Both the position numbers and the translations under genes were made by a program. The notes under the pieces are model-generated. The model was given only the letters and a program-made list of their open reading frames with translations. It ran no database searches and was not told the DNA's origin. From Gammaproteobacteria bacterium (GTDB taxonomy: Bacteria > Pseudomonadota > Gammaproteobacteria > Coxiellales > Coxiellaceae), in assembly GCA_023266215.1 (NCBI GenBank), contig JAHFRQ010000005.1:32963-96962 (forward strand): a DNA stretch of 64,000 nucleotides, written 5' to 3'. Shown here piece by piece: positions 10,241-19,270 of this stretch. Each line of letters opens with the position of its first letter. Within the stretch, counting starts at the first letter, position 1.

Positions 10241-10671
10241 TTATTTTTTAGCTCATTAAATTTTTGCTGTAGTTTTAAAAACGCAGGATGATAAATATGA
10301 ATAACTTCTTGTGCAACTTTATGAGCCATTGCGCCATCGTAAGTATGAACAGTTTTGATTCTATCTTTTATCAATCCATCCCATAATGCTTTATTATCAA
10401 TTAATTCATATTTTTCAGCAAAATAAACAGCGTCTTTGCTACCCAAGATTTCAGCTTCTACTGCTTTAATTTTATTTTTTTCTTCGCAATAATCCTTCAT
10501 GCAATTCCAGCTTAATTCGTAGACAATTTCAAATGATTTTATCAATCCCAGCTCAGCCATTTCAAGCATATCCGACGGTGCTTTTTTAGTGAACTCAACT
10601 GAGCGCTCAAATGATATTAGCGCGCTGCAATAATTTTGAAATCGCTGTTGCCATCGTTTATCTGCACTCAT
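10237..10671 (-). CDS. HEPN-domain protein (HI0074-like partner of MNT)
   Basis: A 144-residue all-helical protein of the nucleotidyltransferase substrate-binding (HI0074/HEPN) family. Family landmarks are RFQNYCSALISFERSVE near the start, FEIVYELSWNCMKDYCE in the middle, and DRIKTVHTYDGAMAHKV near residue 110, which contains the R-x4-H RNase motif of active HEPN toxins. ATG 10671 is preferred to an in-frame TTG six bases upstream because AGGA lies nine bases ahead. The stop overlaps the MNT start. It is the probable toxin of the module. Confidence 0.87.
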   Translation of the reverse strand: MSADKRWQQRFQNYCSALISFERSVEFTKKAPSDMLEMAELGLIKSFEIVYELSWNCMKDYCEEKNKIKAVEAEILGSKDAVYFAEKYELIDNKALWDGLIKDRIKTVHTYDGAMAHKVAQEVIHIYHPAFLKLQQKFNELKNK

Positions 10672-10680
10672 CTTCAATTC

Positions 10681-11106
10681 CTATTCTTCTTCATCTCTTA
10701 ATTTGCGCTTTTCTAGCGCTTGATATAACTTTAAAAATACCGGGTAAAATACCTCTATTATTTTAGCAGACGTCTTTTCTATCGCAGATTTTTCATAAAT
10801 CATTTTTTCTTGTTCATCTGTTTTTAGCATATCCATCCAAATCTCACCATCTTCGATGAGGCCTCGGCGAAAAGCAAGTCGGATGATCATTTTTCCAGGT
10901 TCAAGATAAACATCCCCTTGATACGTAAAAAATTTTATCATGCAATCGATCGCCAAGGTAAAATTTTGCGTAAAGGACAATAAAGAAGCAAGTTCGATGA
11001 TTTCAGTTTTACCGTGATTTTTTAATTGATCTACAATGCGCGTCAATAAATCTAGCGCTTTTTTAAAATTTTTTAATCGCTGGTGCCAGGGTAATTCTTT
11101 CGTCAT
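10681..11106 (-). CDS. Second HEPN-like protein with degenerate active site
   Basis: A 141-residue helical protein that parallels the neighbouring HEPN protein along its length: WHQRLKNFKKALDLLTRIVD matches WQQRFQNYCSALISFERSVE, and AKIIEVFYPVFLKLYQALE matches AQEVIHIYHPAFLKLQQKF. At the position of the R-x4-H motif it has KTDEQEKMIYEKSA, so both catalytic residues are missing. It is therefore probably a catalytically dead paralog, perhaps a regulatory or structural subunit. It starts one base after the ruvB stop and ends nine bases before the active HEPN gene, so all three are in one transcription unit with ruvB. Confidence 0.75.
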   Translation of the reverse strand: MTKELPWHQRLKNFKKALDLLTRIVDQLKNHGKTEIIELASLLSFTQNFTLAIDCMIKFFTYQGDVYLEPGKMIIRLAFRRGLIEDGEIWMDMLKTDEQEKMIYEKSAIEKTSAKIIEVFYPVFLKLYQALEKRKLRDEEE

Positions 11107-11107
11107 A

Positions 11108-12136
11108 TTATTGCTCTGTTTTGGCTATTTTAATATTTAAATGCTGATAGGCCAAATCAGTCACTTGTCTACCGCGCGCGGTTCGTTTTACAAACCCTTC
11201 TTGAATTAAATACGGCTCAATCACTTCTTCGATTGTATCACGCTCTTCGGCAATGGCAGCAGCTAGACTATCTACGCCTGCAGGGCCGCCATCAAATGTT
11301 TGTATTAAAGTCATCAAGTATTTTCGATCCATCACATCAAACCCGCATTGATCAACATGCAGTAAATCCAACGCTGATTTGGCAATAGCAGCCGTGATAT
11401 TGCCATCAAATTGAACTTGTGCAAAATCCCTCACGCGTCTCAATAATCGATTGGCAATTCGAGGCGTTCCGCGAGAACGCTGAGCTATACTTTGAGCGCC
11501 ATTTAAATCTATTGTAGTATTTAAAATTTTGGCTGATCTTAGGATTATTTGTGTTAGCTCATCGCACTTGTAAAATTCTAGTCTTTGAGTAATTCCGAAA
11601 CGATCTCGCAATGGCGCTGATAATAATCCTGCGCGCGTGGTGGCGCCAACTAATGTAAATGGTTTAATATCAACGCGAACGGAACGCGCAGCGGGCCCTT
11701 CGCCAATCATGATATCAATTCTGCCATCTTCCATTGCCGGATATAAAAATTCTTCGATCGTCGAGTTGAGTCTATGAATTTCGTCAATAAATAAAACATC
11801 GTTGGGTTCTAAGCTCGTTAATAAACCCACTAAATCACCTGCTTTTTCAAGAGTGGGTCCCGATGTTTGCTTTAAATTCACACCCATTTCATGCGCAATA
11901 ATATGCGCCATCGTCGTTTTGCCTAAACCCGGCGGCCCAAAAATTAACGTATGATCCAAAGGCTCTACACGCTTAATTGCCGCTTGCATAAAAATCTGCA
12001 TTTGCTCGCGCACAGCAGTCTGTCCAATATAATCCGCTAATTTTTTAGGTCGAATAGAATAATCTATTATTTTTTCTGCAGGAGATTCTAATTCTGCGTC
12101 TATTAATCTTTCTTCTGTTATGTCCATTATGTCCAT
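11108..12136 (-). CDS. ruvB: Holliday junction branch-migration helicase RuvB
   Basis: A hexameric AAA+ motor of 342 residues that drives branch migration with RuvA. Walker A is GPPGLGKTT, Walker B is [12 protein letters not shown], sensor and arginine-finger region is [17 protein letters not shown], and the C-terminal winged-helix ends with [17 protein letters not shown]. Length is the family norm. ATG 12136 has GGAAG seven bases upstream; a second ATG three codons later is possible. Normally ruvA is immediately upstream in the same operon; here a 469-residue gene on the opposite strand separates them, and ruvB has its own promoter-like sequence. Confidence 0.97.
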   Translation of the reverse strand: MDIMDITEERLIDAELESPAEKIIDYSIRPKKLADYIGQTAVREQMQIFMQAAIKRVEPLDHTLIFGPPGLGKTTMAHIIAHEMGVNLKQTSGPTLEKAGDLVGLLTSLEPNDVLFIDEIHRLNSTIEEFLYPAMEDGRIDIMIGEGPAARSVRVDIKPFTLVGATTRAGLLSAPLRDRFGITQRLEFYKCDELTQIILRSAKILNTTIDLNGAQSIAQRSRGTPRIANRLLRRVRDFAQVQFDGNITAAIAKSALDLLHVDQCGFDVMDRKYLMTLIQTFDGGPAGVDSLAAAIAEERDTIEEVIEPYLIQEGFVKRTARGRQVTDLAYQHLNIKIAKTEQ

Positions 12137-12175
12137 TTTAATACTTCCATTTAAGCCATGCCTAAAAATACAGTT

Positions 12176-12204
12176 ACCATAGGATAAATCAGGAATATTT
12201 GCAA
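12176..12204 (-). promoter_or_regulatory. Promoter-like sequence for ruvB
   Basis: Minus strand TTGCAA, 17 bases, TATGGT, about 40 bases upstream of the ruvB start. The match is moderate (4 of 6 at -35, 4 of 6 at -10). It is needed because ruvB has been separated from ruvA. Confidence 0.35.
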
Positions 12205-12229
12205 CCGCATTGGAAATTAAAACTGACTC

Positions 12230-12258
12230 TTGCCTTTGAGTAACTATTGAACTATGAT
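12230..12258 (+). promoter_or_regulatory. Promoter for the 469-residue protein gene
   Basis: Plus strand TTGCCT, exactly 17 bases, TATGAT. The -10 matches 5 of 6 and the spacing is ideal. It lies 44 bases upstream of ATG 12302, which is preceded by GAGGGG. Confidence 0.5.
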
Positions 12259-12301
12259 GCGCAGGAAATGGGAGTAGATCACTAAAAAAGAGGGGTGGGC
12301 G

Positions 12302-13711
12302 ATGCGAGGATCAAAAGACGAAGCTAACGAATTTCAACAGATTAGGGACGATCTTCTCTCTGGGAACGCAGTGAGACTAAATACCGCTATACGTACTTCT
12401 TCCACTTGGGACACGGCGAAAAAAAATTTCTTTATCAAAACAGTCTTGAGTAATTTACCAGAAGGCTTGAATGATCTACAGAAAATAACCTTACTCAATT
12501 TTTTTACGGTAATTCCCCAGAGCAGTATTGATTTCGGCCCATTATTAAGTTCACAACTATCCAATGATCACTTAGCGAATATAGATCATGCATCGTACGA
12601 TATTCTATCTAGCTTCACCTTCGTTATTCCAGAAGAGCCTGGGGAACCGAATTTTACACAGGGGGGATTGTGCCGTTTTTTATATGCAAGTTCGACATTC
12701 AAAGAGGTGAGATTGGGTGGCTTGCGTGACATCACGCATATTTGTGATCATGATGTTGTTGCCTTCAAGGAATTATCCGAAAAAGAGCAAAAGCGTCGTT
12801 TACAAGTCCTTGCAACAGAAAGAAAGAAAAACCCTTTTCTACCCAATATAGAAACATTAACGCTTGAAAATATGCCGATGTTAGAAATAACGTACTTATT
12901 TCCGACATCCCTTCTTAAAGAAATAGAAATCAATATAGATAAATGTCCAAAGTGTAAGTTATATTTTATTGATACTGAAAATAATGGTAAAGAGCTACTG
13001 GTTAATTCTAGTGCCGATTACAAAATTAAAAAAAATCTCCTACAGGTCTATTGCGAGCACGCCGCTCAACTATCAGCAAAAGGATTAAATCAAGAAGCTC
13101 TTGAAATCTGCGATTACTTGATTGAAAAGCGAGGCGTGAAAAGCGCACCACTGTATAATTTCCGTGGAGAAATAAAATCGAAGCAATTGAATCATCATGG
13201 TGCCTATGCTGATTTCGATATGGCTCATACATTAAATGATCCAATCCATCATGCAACCTATCAAAAAAATCGTACAGAAGCTGGTACAGCTGCGCTCCAA
13301 AAAATTACTAAATCAGCAGTTTTGAATCAGCTTCAAATCAGCTACAGTAAAATGGCAGTACATGGATACAACGCAGTGGATATTTCATTGGGAATACTGA
13401 TTGGATTGACCGCCTTAACTCTACTCACAGTCAGTATCGCAGCGCTTGTTGTAAGTCACGGCGCTTCCAGCGTCTTGAGCGCTGGTGGAATTATGGCTGC
13501 AAAACATATGTTAGCTTACTCGGGTATGATACTGATGGGCGCCGCCCTGCTCCTGCTAGCGTCTTTTGCAGCAAAACCATCTCCTATTCTTCTCCGCTCA
13601 AAAACTGACTCAAGCAGTATATTCAGTACATTATTCCCGCCGGCAAAAAAAGAGGAACCGGCAGATCAATCACAGCCTGCGGTTTTATCTGATCATCTGC
13701 TGCAAAGCTAG
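12302..13711 (+). CDS. Membrane-anchored protein with TPR-like segment, candidate effector
   Basis: A 469-residue protein of no recognised family. Residues 1-250 look helical and soluble, with a leucine-repeat-like part around [20 protein letters not shown]. Residues about 250-340 resemble tetratricopeptide repeats ([14 protein letters not shown], then [24 protein letters not shown]). Two transmembrane helices follow at about 360-425 ([21 protein letters not shown] and [16 protein letters not shown]), then a charged tail with an EE pair and a terminal hydrophobic Leu-Leu. The gene lies alone on plus between ruvB and ruvA with its own promoter and GAGGGG ribosome site, and its last 27 bases overlap ruvA. 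Paired helices and an acidic tail suggest a secreted membrane-targeted effector, as inference. Confidence 0.6.
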   Translation: MRGSKDEANEFQQIRDDLLSGNAVRLNTAIRTSSTWDTAKKNFFIKTVLSNLPEGLNDLQKITLLNFFTVIPQSSIDFGPLLSSQLSNDHLANIDHASYDILSSFTFVIPEEPGEPNFTQGGLCRFLYASSTFKEVRLGGLRDITHICDHDVVAFKELSEKEQKRRLQVLATERKKNPFLPNIETLTLENMPMLEITYLFPTSLLKEIEINIDKCPKCKLYFIDTENNGKELLVNSSADYKIKKNLLQVYCEHAAQLSAKGLNQEALEICDYLIEKRGVKSAPLYNFRGEIKSKQLNHHGAYADFDMAHTLNDPIHHATYQKNRTEAGTAALQKITKSAVLNQLQISYSKMAVHGYNAVDISLGILIGLTALTLLTVSIAALVVSHGASSVLSAGGIMAAKHMLAYSGMILMGAALLLLASFAAKPSPILLRSKTDSSSIFSTLFPPAKKEEPADQSQPAVLSDHLLQS

Positions 13712-14263
13712 TTTAATGAGTTGCTCACTATTATGATCAGGTTTGTGAATTTTTGAAATTGCTTTTTTGGCATCGCTGGGTTTATAGCCTAATGCAGAAA
13801 GCGCGCTTAATGCATCTTGCATTGCTTGATTTAAATCAACCGGCAATGTGGTGACTTCCCATTCTGATAATCGATCACGCGTTTCAATCATTAATCTTTC
13901 AGCCGTTTTTTTGCCAATGCCCGGAATGCGCATTAACGTTTCGCAATCTTGTTCTTGAACACATTTTACAAATTGATCCGCTGTAATGCCTGACAAAATA
14001 GTCATCGCTAATTTGGGACCAACGCCATTGACTTTAATTAATGCACGAAATAATTTTCTTTCGCGTTCGGAAATAAATCCAAATAATAACTGTGCATCTT
14101 CACGCACAACAAAATGCGTCAGCAAAATAATATTATCGCCAATATTGGGTAGCTGATAAAAGGTGCTCATGGGAACAAATAGCTCATAACCCAAACCATT
14201 CACATCAATGACGAGCGTTGGCGCTTTTTTTTCAAGCAAGATACCTGAAATGCGAGTGATCAT
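13685..14263 (-). CDS. ruvA: Holliday junction DNA-binding protein RuvA
   Basis: A 192-residue protein with the three RuvA domains: N-terminal OB fold (ISGILLEKKAPTLVIDVNGLGYE), a double helix-hairpin-helix middle (FRALIKVNGVGPKLAMTILSG and LMRIPGIGKKTAERLMIETRD), and a C-terminal RuvB-contacting domain (DALSALSALGYKPSDAKKAI). Length is slightly below E. coli RuvA (203). The gene is normally followed by ruvB on the same strand, which here is displaced by about 1.5 kb by an inserted opposite-strand gene. The final 27 bases overlap that gene. Confidence 0.95.
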   Translation of the reverse strand: MITRISGILLEKKAPTLVIDVNGLGYELFVPMSTFYQLPNIGDNIILLTHFVVREDAQLLFGFISERERKLFRALIKVNGVGPKLAMTILSGITADQFVKCVQEQDCETLMRIPGIGKKTAERLMIETRDRLSEWEVTTLPVDLNQAMQDALSALSALGYKPSDAKKAISKIHKPDHNSEQLIKLALQQMIR

Positions 14264-14330
14264 AAAACGTCCTTTTTATTTTATATTCTGTATTTTACAG
14301 AGAAATGAGTAAGAGCGATATTGAAAATCA

Positions 14331-14380
14331 AAACCAGTCGACAGATTTGTCGACTGGACGATCGACAAATTTGTCGACTG
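14331..14380 (-). terminator. Terminator region after the his operon
   Basis: A perfect 10-bp stem CCAGTCGACA / TGTCGACTGG with a 4-base loop at 14334-14357, followed on the minus strand by TTTTGATTTTC. A second overlapping inverted repeat (CGACAAATTTGTCG, 14363-14376) repeats the same core. It lies 26 bases beyond the hisIE stop and upstream of ruvA, so it should isolate the two. Confidence 0.65.
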
Positions 14381-14405
14381 ACTATAACTACTTGAATATA
14401 TTGAA

Positions 14406-15020
14406 TTAATTTCGCATTTTTAAGACTTTGATGACATCCGATAAACTCAAATTTCGAGCTTTGAGTAAGACCAATAGATGAAAAAGCAGATCCGCGACTT
14501 CCCCGGAGAAATCCGCATCATTTTTTTCAATGGCTGCCAAAACAACTTCAACACCCTCTTCACCTACTTTTTGAGCGATTCGACTCAAACCCGAATTAAG
14601 TAATGTTGTTGTGTAACTATTTTCAGGTCGCAGCTTATCTCGATCTGAAATTATTTTTTGGAGTGAGATCATAAACTCCCAGTCTGTTTGATTGGTTTTT
14701 TTAAAGCATGATAATTCACCCGTGTGACAAGTGGGGCCAGCAGGATCCGCGAGAATTAATAAAGCATCGTTGTCGCAATCTGAAGTAATGCTGATTAATT
14801 TTAATTTATTATTTGAGGTTTCACCTTTTATCCATAATCTATTTTTAGAGCGACTAAAAAAAGTAACAAATTTTGTTTCGATAGTTTGCGCTAACGCTTC
14901 TTGATTCATATAACCCAGCATTAAAATTGCACTTGATTGTGCATCTTGAATGATCACGGGAATTAAACCATTCATTTTATCCCATGCTAAACCAGCAGTA
15001 TTAAAATTTTTTTCTATCAT
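14406..15020 (-). CDS. hisIE: Bifunctional phosphoribosyl-AMP cyclohydrolase / phosphoribosyl-ATP diphosphatase
   Basis: Histidine steps two and three fused, 204 residues. The N-terminal cyclohydrolase (HisI) keeps [24 protein letters not shown], and the metal cluster SDCDNDALL and [12 protein letters not shown]. The C-terminal diphosphatase (HisE, from about residue 118) keeps [14 protein letters not shown] and [14 protein letters not shown]. Length matches E. coli HisIE. It is the last gene of the operon, overlapping hisF by four bases (ATGA). Confidence 0.95.
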   Translation of the reverse strand: MIEKNFNTAGLAWDKMNGLIPVIIQDAQSSAILMLGYMNQEALAQTIETKFVTFFSRSKNRLWIKGETSNNKLKLISITSDCDNDALLILADPAGPTCHTGELSCFKKTNQTDWEFMISLQKIISDRDKLRPENSYTTTLLNSGLSRIAQKVGEEGVEVVLAAIEKNDADFSGEVADLLFHLLVLLKARNLSLSDVIKVLKMRN

Positions 15021-15784
15021 AATCTCATCTCTATTTTATTATTGAATAAATATTTTTTTAATGCAGCAATCTCAATGGTATTAGAGTGAAAAACACTGGC
15101 CGCCAATGCGCCGTCAATATGACAGGATTGAAACAGATCTAGAAAATCTTGAATTTTTCCTGCGCCACCTGATGCAATCAACGGCACGGTTGTTAATTTT
15201 CGCATAAAAGTCAATTGTTCAATATCATAGCCTTGTCGCATGCCATCTTGATTCATGCAGTTTAAAACAATTTCACCTGCACCACGCTGTTGAACTTCAG
15301 TAATCCAAGCAGATGTAAGGCGCTCTGTTTTTGTTGATTTGTTAATATCACCTGTATATTGAAAAACAAAATATTGATTATTTATTTTTAAGCTATCTAT
15401 GCCAATAACAATACACTGTCGCCCCAATTTTTCAGATAGGACATTAATTAAATCAGGATTTTCTAATGCGGGGCTGTTAATTGAAATTTTATCAGCGCCT
15501 GCATTTAATATGGCTTCTGCGTCTTTTATTGTTCGAATGCCGCCTGCAACACAAAATGGAATATTAATTTTTTGTGCAATTAATTTTATCCATGCAGAGC
15601 TTACAGAACGATTATCTGTGCTGGCTGTAATATCATAAAAAACCAATTCATCTGCACCCGCTTCTGCATAAAATTCTGCGCGCTCCAGAATATCACCCAC
15701 CACTTCGTGATTTTTAAATTGAACGCCCTTGACCACTTGTCCATTTTTTACATCTAAACAGGGAATAATGCGTTTGGCTAACAT
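15017..15784 (-). CDS. hisF: Imidazole glycerol phosphate synthase cyclase subunit
   Basis: A TIM-barrel protein of 255 residues that takes ammonia from HisH and converts PRFAR to imidazole glycerol phosphate and AICAR. Conserved parts are the start [19 protein letters not shown] with the catalytic aspartate, [31 protein letters not shown], and LIASGGAGK. Length is normal. It overlaps hisA by seven bases and hisIE by four, so it lies within a coupled chain. Confidence 0.97.
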   Translation of the reverse strand: MLAKRIIPCLDVKNGQVVKGVQFKNHEVVGDILERAEFYAEAGADELVFYDITASTDNRSVSSAWIKLIAQKINIPFCVAGGIRTIKDAEAILNAGADKISINSPALENPDLINVLSEKLGRQCIVIGIDSLKINNQYFVFQYTGDINKSTKTERLTSAWITEVQQRGAGEIVLNCMNQDGMRQGYDIEQLTFMRKLTTVPLIASGGAGKIQDFLDLFQSCHIDGALAASVFHSNTIEIAALKKYLFNNKIEMRL

Positions 15785-16518
15785 GATTTTATCTCGCTCA
15801 ATGCACTTTTAAGTGAAAATTTATTTTCATACAACGCTTTTCCAATAATAATTTCAGAGATTGCAATGTCAGATAATTTTTTTAGATCTGTCAATGCGCT
15901 GACACCGCCTGATGCCTGAAAGTTCAAATCAGGATATCGCCTAACACATTCTCTGTATAAATTAATATTAGGACCTTGTAATAATCCGTCACGCATAATA
16001 TCAGTGCATAATACATGTTTTAAGCCAACATCTTTATATTCATCTAATAACTGCCATAAATTTTTTTCAGCAGATTGTTGCCAGCCGTGAATTGACAGCA
16101 TCGGAAGATTATTAACATCTAATCGAATATCCAATGCCAATACAATACGATCAGCGCCAAATTGCGCAATCCATTTTTTGGTTGTTTTTACATCTGAAAT
16201 AGCAATACTACCCAAAATAGCTTTTTGAATTCCCATTTTAAAAATATGATTTAATTGATCGAGTGTGCGAATACCGCCGCCAACTTGAATTTCCAAATTT
16301 GTTTTTGTTGCGATCTGTCTAATAATATCTAAATTCATTGATTTTCCAGCTTTGGCACCATCTAAATCAACAATATGTAAAGCCTCTGCACCCTCTGCTT
16401 CAAATAATTGTGCCTGCAAAACAGGGTCGCGCTCATAAATCGTCACATTTTCATATGAACCCTGTCTTAATCTGACGCATAGCCCAGACTTTAAATCAAT
16501 GGCTGGATAGATTTTCAT
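15778..16518 (-). CDS. hisA: ProFAR isomerase
   Basis: A TIM-barrel isomerase of 246 residues for the fourth histidine step, homologous to HisF by ancient duplication. Conserved parts are [18 protein letters not shown] with the catalytic aspartate, [22 protein letters not shown], and the second aspartate in [14 protein letters not shown]. Length is normal. It lies six bases after hisH and overlaps hisF. Confidence 0.97.
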   Translation of the reverse strand: MKIYPAIDLKSGLCVRLRQGSYENVTIYERDPVLQAQLFEAEGAEALHIVDLDGAKAGKSMNLDIIRQIATKTNLEIQVGGGIRTLDQLNHIFKMGIQKAILGSIAISDVKTTKKWIAQFGADRIVLALDIRLDVNNLPMLSIHGWQQSAEKNLWQLLDEYKDVGLKHVLCTDIMRDGLLQGPNINLYRECVRRYPDLNFQASGGVSALTDLKKLSDIAISEIIIGKALYENKFSLKSALSEIKSC

Positions 16519-16524
16519 AGTTAC

Positions 16525-17118
16525 TCACTTAAGATTTAAAAAGTTTTTTAATAATAACTCGCCCACTTTTCCAGATTTTTCAGGGTGAAATTGTACACCA
16601 TAAAAATTATTTTTTTGAACAATAGCAGAGAAAGCATTCCCATAGATGGTTTCAGCAATCGTGAAATCATTAACAACAGCGTTATAGCTATGTACAAAAT
16701 AAACATAAGCATTATTCTCGATATTTTCAATTATTGGCGATTTAGAAGATATAATATTAAGTTTGTTCCAGCCCATATGTGGAATAGGTAGTTTAATATC
16801 AGCTGAGAAAGATTTCATTTTTTGAGAAAAAATTCCCATGCAATCTACATTGCCTTCTTCTGAATGCTCAAATAATATTTGCATACCAGAGCAAATTCCC
16901 AAAACGGGCTGCTTAAGCTTGCAAATAGTTTTAATTAAATCTAATTTTTCAAGCGATAACATGGCTTGTTTTGCGGTATTTACACCTGGCAAAATAACAT
17001 AATCAGAGTCGGTAATAATTTTTTTATTCGATGTTAAAATTGCTTTTTTGCCCAAGCGCTCTAATGCAAATTCAATTGAAGCAATATTAGTACCACAGCC
17101 TTGAACTATAGCTATCAT
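16525..17118 (-). CDS. hisH: Imidazole glycerol phosphate synthase glutamine amidotransferase subunit
   Basis: A class I glutamine amidotransferase of 197 residues that releases ammonia for HisF. The nucleophile elbow is VLGICSGMQILFE, and the His-Glu pair is in VQFHPEKSG near the C-terminus. MGWNKLN is also conserved. The start ATG overlaps the hisB stop by four bases. Confidence 0.96.
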   Translation of the reverse strand: MIAIVQGCGTNIASIEFALERLGKKAILTSNKKIITDSDYVILPGVNTAKQAMLSLEKLDLIKTICKLKQPVLGICSGMQILFEHSEEGNVDCMGIFSQKMKSFSADIKLPIPHMGWNKLNIISSKSPIIENIENNAYVYFVHSYNAVVNDFTIAETIYGNAFSAIVQKNNFYGVQFHPEKSGKVGELLLKNFLNLK

Positions 17119-18185
17119 AAAATACCCTTGGTTGTCGGTATTACTGTATCAATTTTCGCAATTGCTTGTCGCAATGCACGACCTACACATTTAAAAATAG
17201 ATTCGATCATGTGATGTTCATTTTCGCCTGTAACAGTTATATGCAAATTGGCTTTTAGCCCTTCTGAAAAAGATCTAAAAAAATGGGGTACTAATTCAGT
17301 TGATAAATCTCCGACTTTTTCTCGATTAAATTGCCCCGAAAATTTAAAATAAGCTCTTCCTGATAAATCCAAGGCAACTTGCGCTAATGATTCATCCATG
17401 GGTAATAAAAATCCGTAGCGCGCAATTCCGCGCTTATCACCCAATGCTTTTCTCATTGCTTCGCCCAAAACTATTCCCACATCTTCAATAAGATGATGGT
17501 CATCGATGTGAATATCACCGCGTGCATTTAAAATAAGCTCAATTCCAGCGTGCTTGGCTAATTGTTCTAACATGTGATTAAAAAAATGAATATCTGTATT
17601 GATTTTAATGCAATCTTGAGAATCCAAATTTAATATTAAGTTAATATCGGTTTCATTTGTTTTTCGAGTAATTTCCGCGCATCGTGATTTGGTCAATATT
17701 TTTTTCGTGATTGCTTGCCATGCAAAATTATCGTTTGAATCTATTTTTATCCCGCAAATTCCCATATTTTCTGCCAATTGCATATCGGTGTTTCGATCAC
17801 CAATAACATAAGAATTATTTCGATCAATAATTTGATTAATTAAATAACTTTCAACTAATTTTAATTTTGGCTTTCTGCATTCGCATTGTTCTTCTGGTTT
17901 GTGCGGGCAAATTAAAATGGCCTCAAAAGTAATTCCTTGAGATTCAAATATCTTGAGCATTAATTGATGCGCTTCTAAAAAGCGTTTCATGGGAAAACTG
18001 TCGGTGCCTAAACCATCCTGATTGGTGATAATCACAAATATATAACCCATATTTTTAAGTGATCTTAGAGAAGGAATCACATCATGCAGAAAATCCAGCT
18101 TATCGATGCTGTCAATTTGAAAATCAGCAGGCTCTTTAATTAAAGTGCCATCACGATCAATAAATAATATTTTTTGTTGAGTCAT
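17115..18185 (-). CDS. hisB: Bifunctional histidinol-phosphatase / imidazoleglycerol-phosphate dehydratase
   Basis: A fused enzyme of 356 residues, typical of gammaproteobacteria. Residues 1-165 are the HAD phosphatase with FIDRDGTLI, VITNQDGLG, and a zinc-binding CPHKPEEQCECRKPK loop. Residues 168-356 are the dehydratase with FFNHMLEQLAKHAG, HIDDHHLIEDVGIVLGEA, and near the end ENEHHMIESIFKC, all bearing manganese-binding His/Glu residues. Length equals E. coli HisB. It overlaps hisC and hisH by four bases each. Confidence 0.97.
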   Translation of the reverse strand: MTQQKILFIDRDGTLIKEPADFQIDSIDKLDFLHDVIPSLRSLKNMGYIFVIITNQDGLGTDSFPMKRFLEAHQLMLKIFESQGITFEAILICPHKPEEQCECRKPKLKLVESYLINQIIDRNNSYVIGDRNTDMQLAENMGICGIKIDSNDNFAWQAITKKILTKSRCAEITRKTNETDINLILNLDSQDCIKINTDIHFFNHMLEQLAKHAGIELILNARGDIHIDDHHLIEDVGIVLGEAMRKALGDKRGIARYGFLLPMDESLAQVALDLSGRAYFKFSGQFNREKVGDLSTELVPHFFRSFSEGLKANLHITVTGENEHHMIESIFKCVGRALRQAIAKIDTVIPTTKGIL

Positions 18186-19252
18186 ATAACACTCATATTT
18201 TTTAAAATAAATAATAGTTTATTATTTTCTTCAGCTAATCCAATTGTAATTCGCACGCAATTTTTTAAATTTGGTTTATCGGTCATATTTCGAATAATAA
18301 CGCCATTTTGACTGAAAATACGCATTAATTCTTCAGCATCTTCAACTTCGATTAATAAAAAATTGGCTTCGCTTTCCCAAGTTTTCTTAATATATGAAAT
18401 AAATGAAAACGCTTTAAATAATCTTATTTTCTCTGATTTTATTAATTGTATTTGTTCTTTCATATTTATACCATTATTTTTTAATGCGTTAAATAATAGT
18501 GCTGAAGTCGTACTTGGAATGGGATATGGCGGTATAATTTTTAAAACCCAGTTTACCAATTCAGGTTGCGCTATCATCATGCCACAACGCGCTGCCGCTA
18601 ATCGATACGCTTTTGAAAAAGTTCTTAAAATAACCAAATTATCATATATATTAATATATTTTGATAAGCTTTCTGAATCTGAAAATTCAATATAAGCTTC
18701 ATCAACTGCTATTATGCACTTATTTTTTAATTGCTTGCATAAATTTAAAATACTTTCTGTATTAATAATATTACCTGTTGGATTATTGGGTGAGCATAAA
18801 AAAATAATTTTTACTGATGGATTATATTGTGAAAGTATTAAATCAGTATTTAATTCAAATTTAGATTCTTTTATAAGGGGTACTTCAATTATTTTTGCAC
18901 CTTGCAGTTTTGCACAGACAGAATACATTCCAAAAGTTGGTGGACAAATAATAATGCTGTCTTCATAAGCTGTGCAAAATAATCGAACCAATAAATCAAT
19001 TATTTCATCACTGCCGCGCGATAAAACAACTTGCTCTGCGCTAATTTTATAAATTGATGCTATCAGCTTAATTAACTCTTTAGGTTGTTTTTCAGGGTAG
19101 CGGTTTAAAATTTCTCCATTTTCAGAAACAAGCGGGTAAGGCGATTCATTGGCATTTAAAAATATTTTTCCAGTCTTTGCCTCATCGCGCGCTGAGCTAT
19201 AAGCTGAAAAGCGCTTTAAATCTGATCTCATTAAATTTTGTATTGTTGACAT
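18182..19252 (-). CDS. hisC: Histidinol-phosphate aminotransferase
   Basis: A fold-type I PLP aminotransferase of 356 residues. Conserved parts are NANESPYP near the N-terminus, SRGSDEIIDLL, LCSPNNPTGN, IAVDEAYIEF, and the PLP lysine in RTFSKAYRLAAARCG. Length is normal. The start is 18 bases after hisD, one of the few non-overlapping junctions in the operon. Confidence 0.96.
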   Translation of the reverse strand: MSTIQNLMRSDLKRFSAYSSARDEAKTGKIFLNANESPYPLVSENGEILNRYPEKQPKELIKLIASIYKISAEQVVLSRGSDEIIDLLVRLFCTAYEDSIIICPPTFGMYSVCAKLQGAKIIEVPLIKESKFELNTDLILSQYNPSVKIIFLCSPNNPTGNIINTESILNLCKQLKNKCIIAVDEAYIEFSDSESLSKYINIYDNLVILRTFSKAYRLAAARCGMMIAQPELVNWVLKIIPPYPIPSTTSALLFNALKNNGINMKEQIQLIKSEKIRLFKAFSFISYIKKTWESEANFLLIEVEDAEELMRIFSQNGVIIRNMTDKPNLKNCVRITIGLAEENNKLLFILKNMSVI

Positions 19253-19270
19253 AATAGTTCACCTATATTT

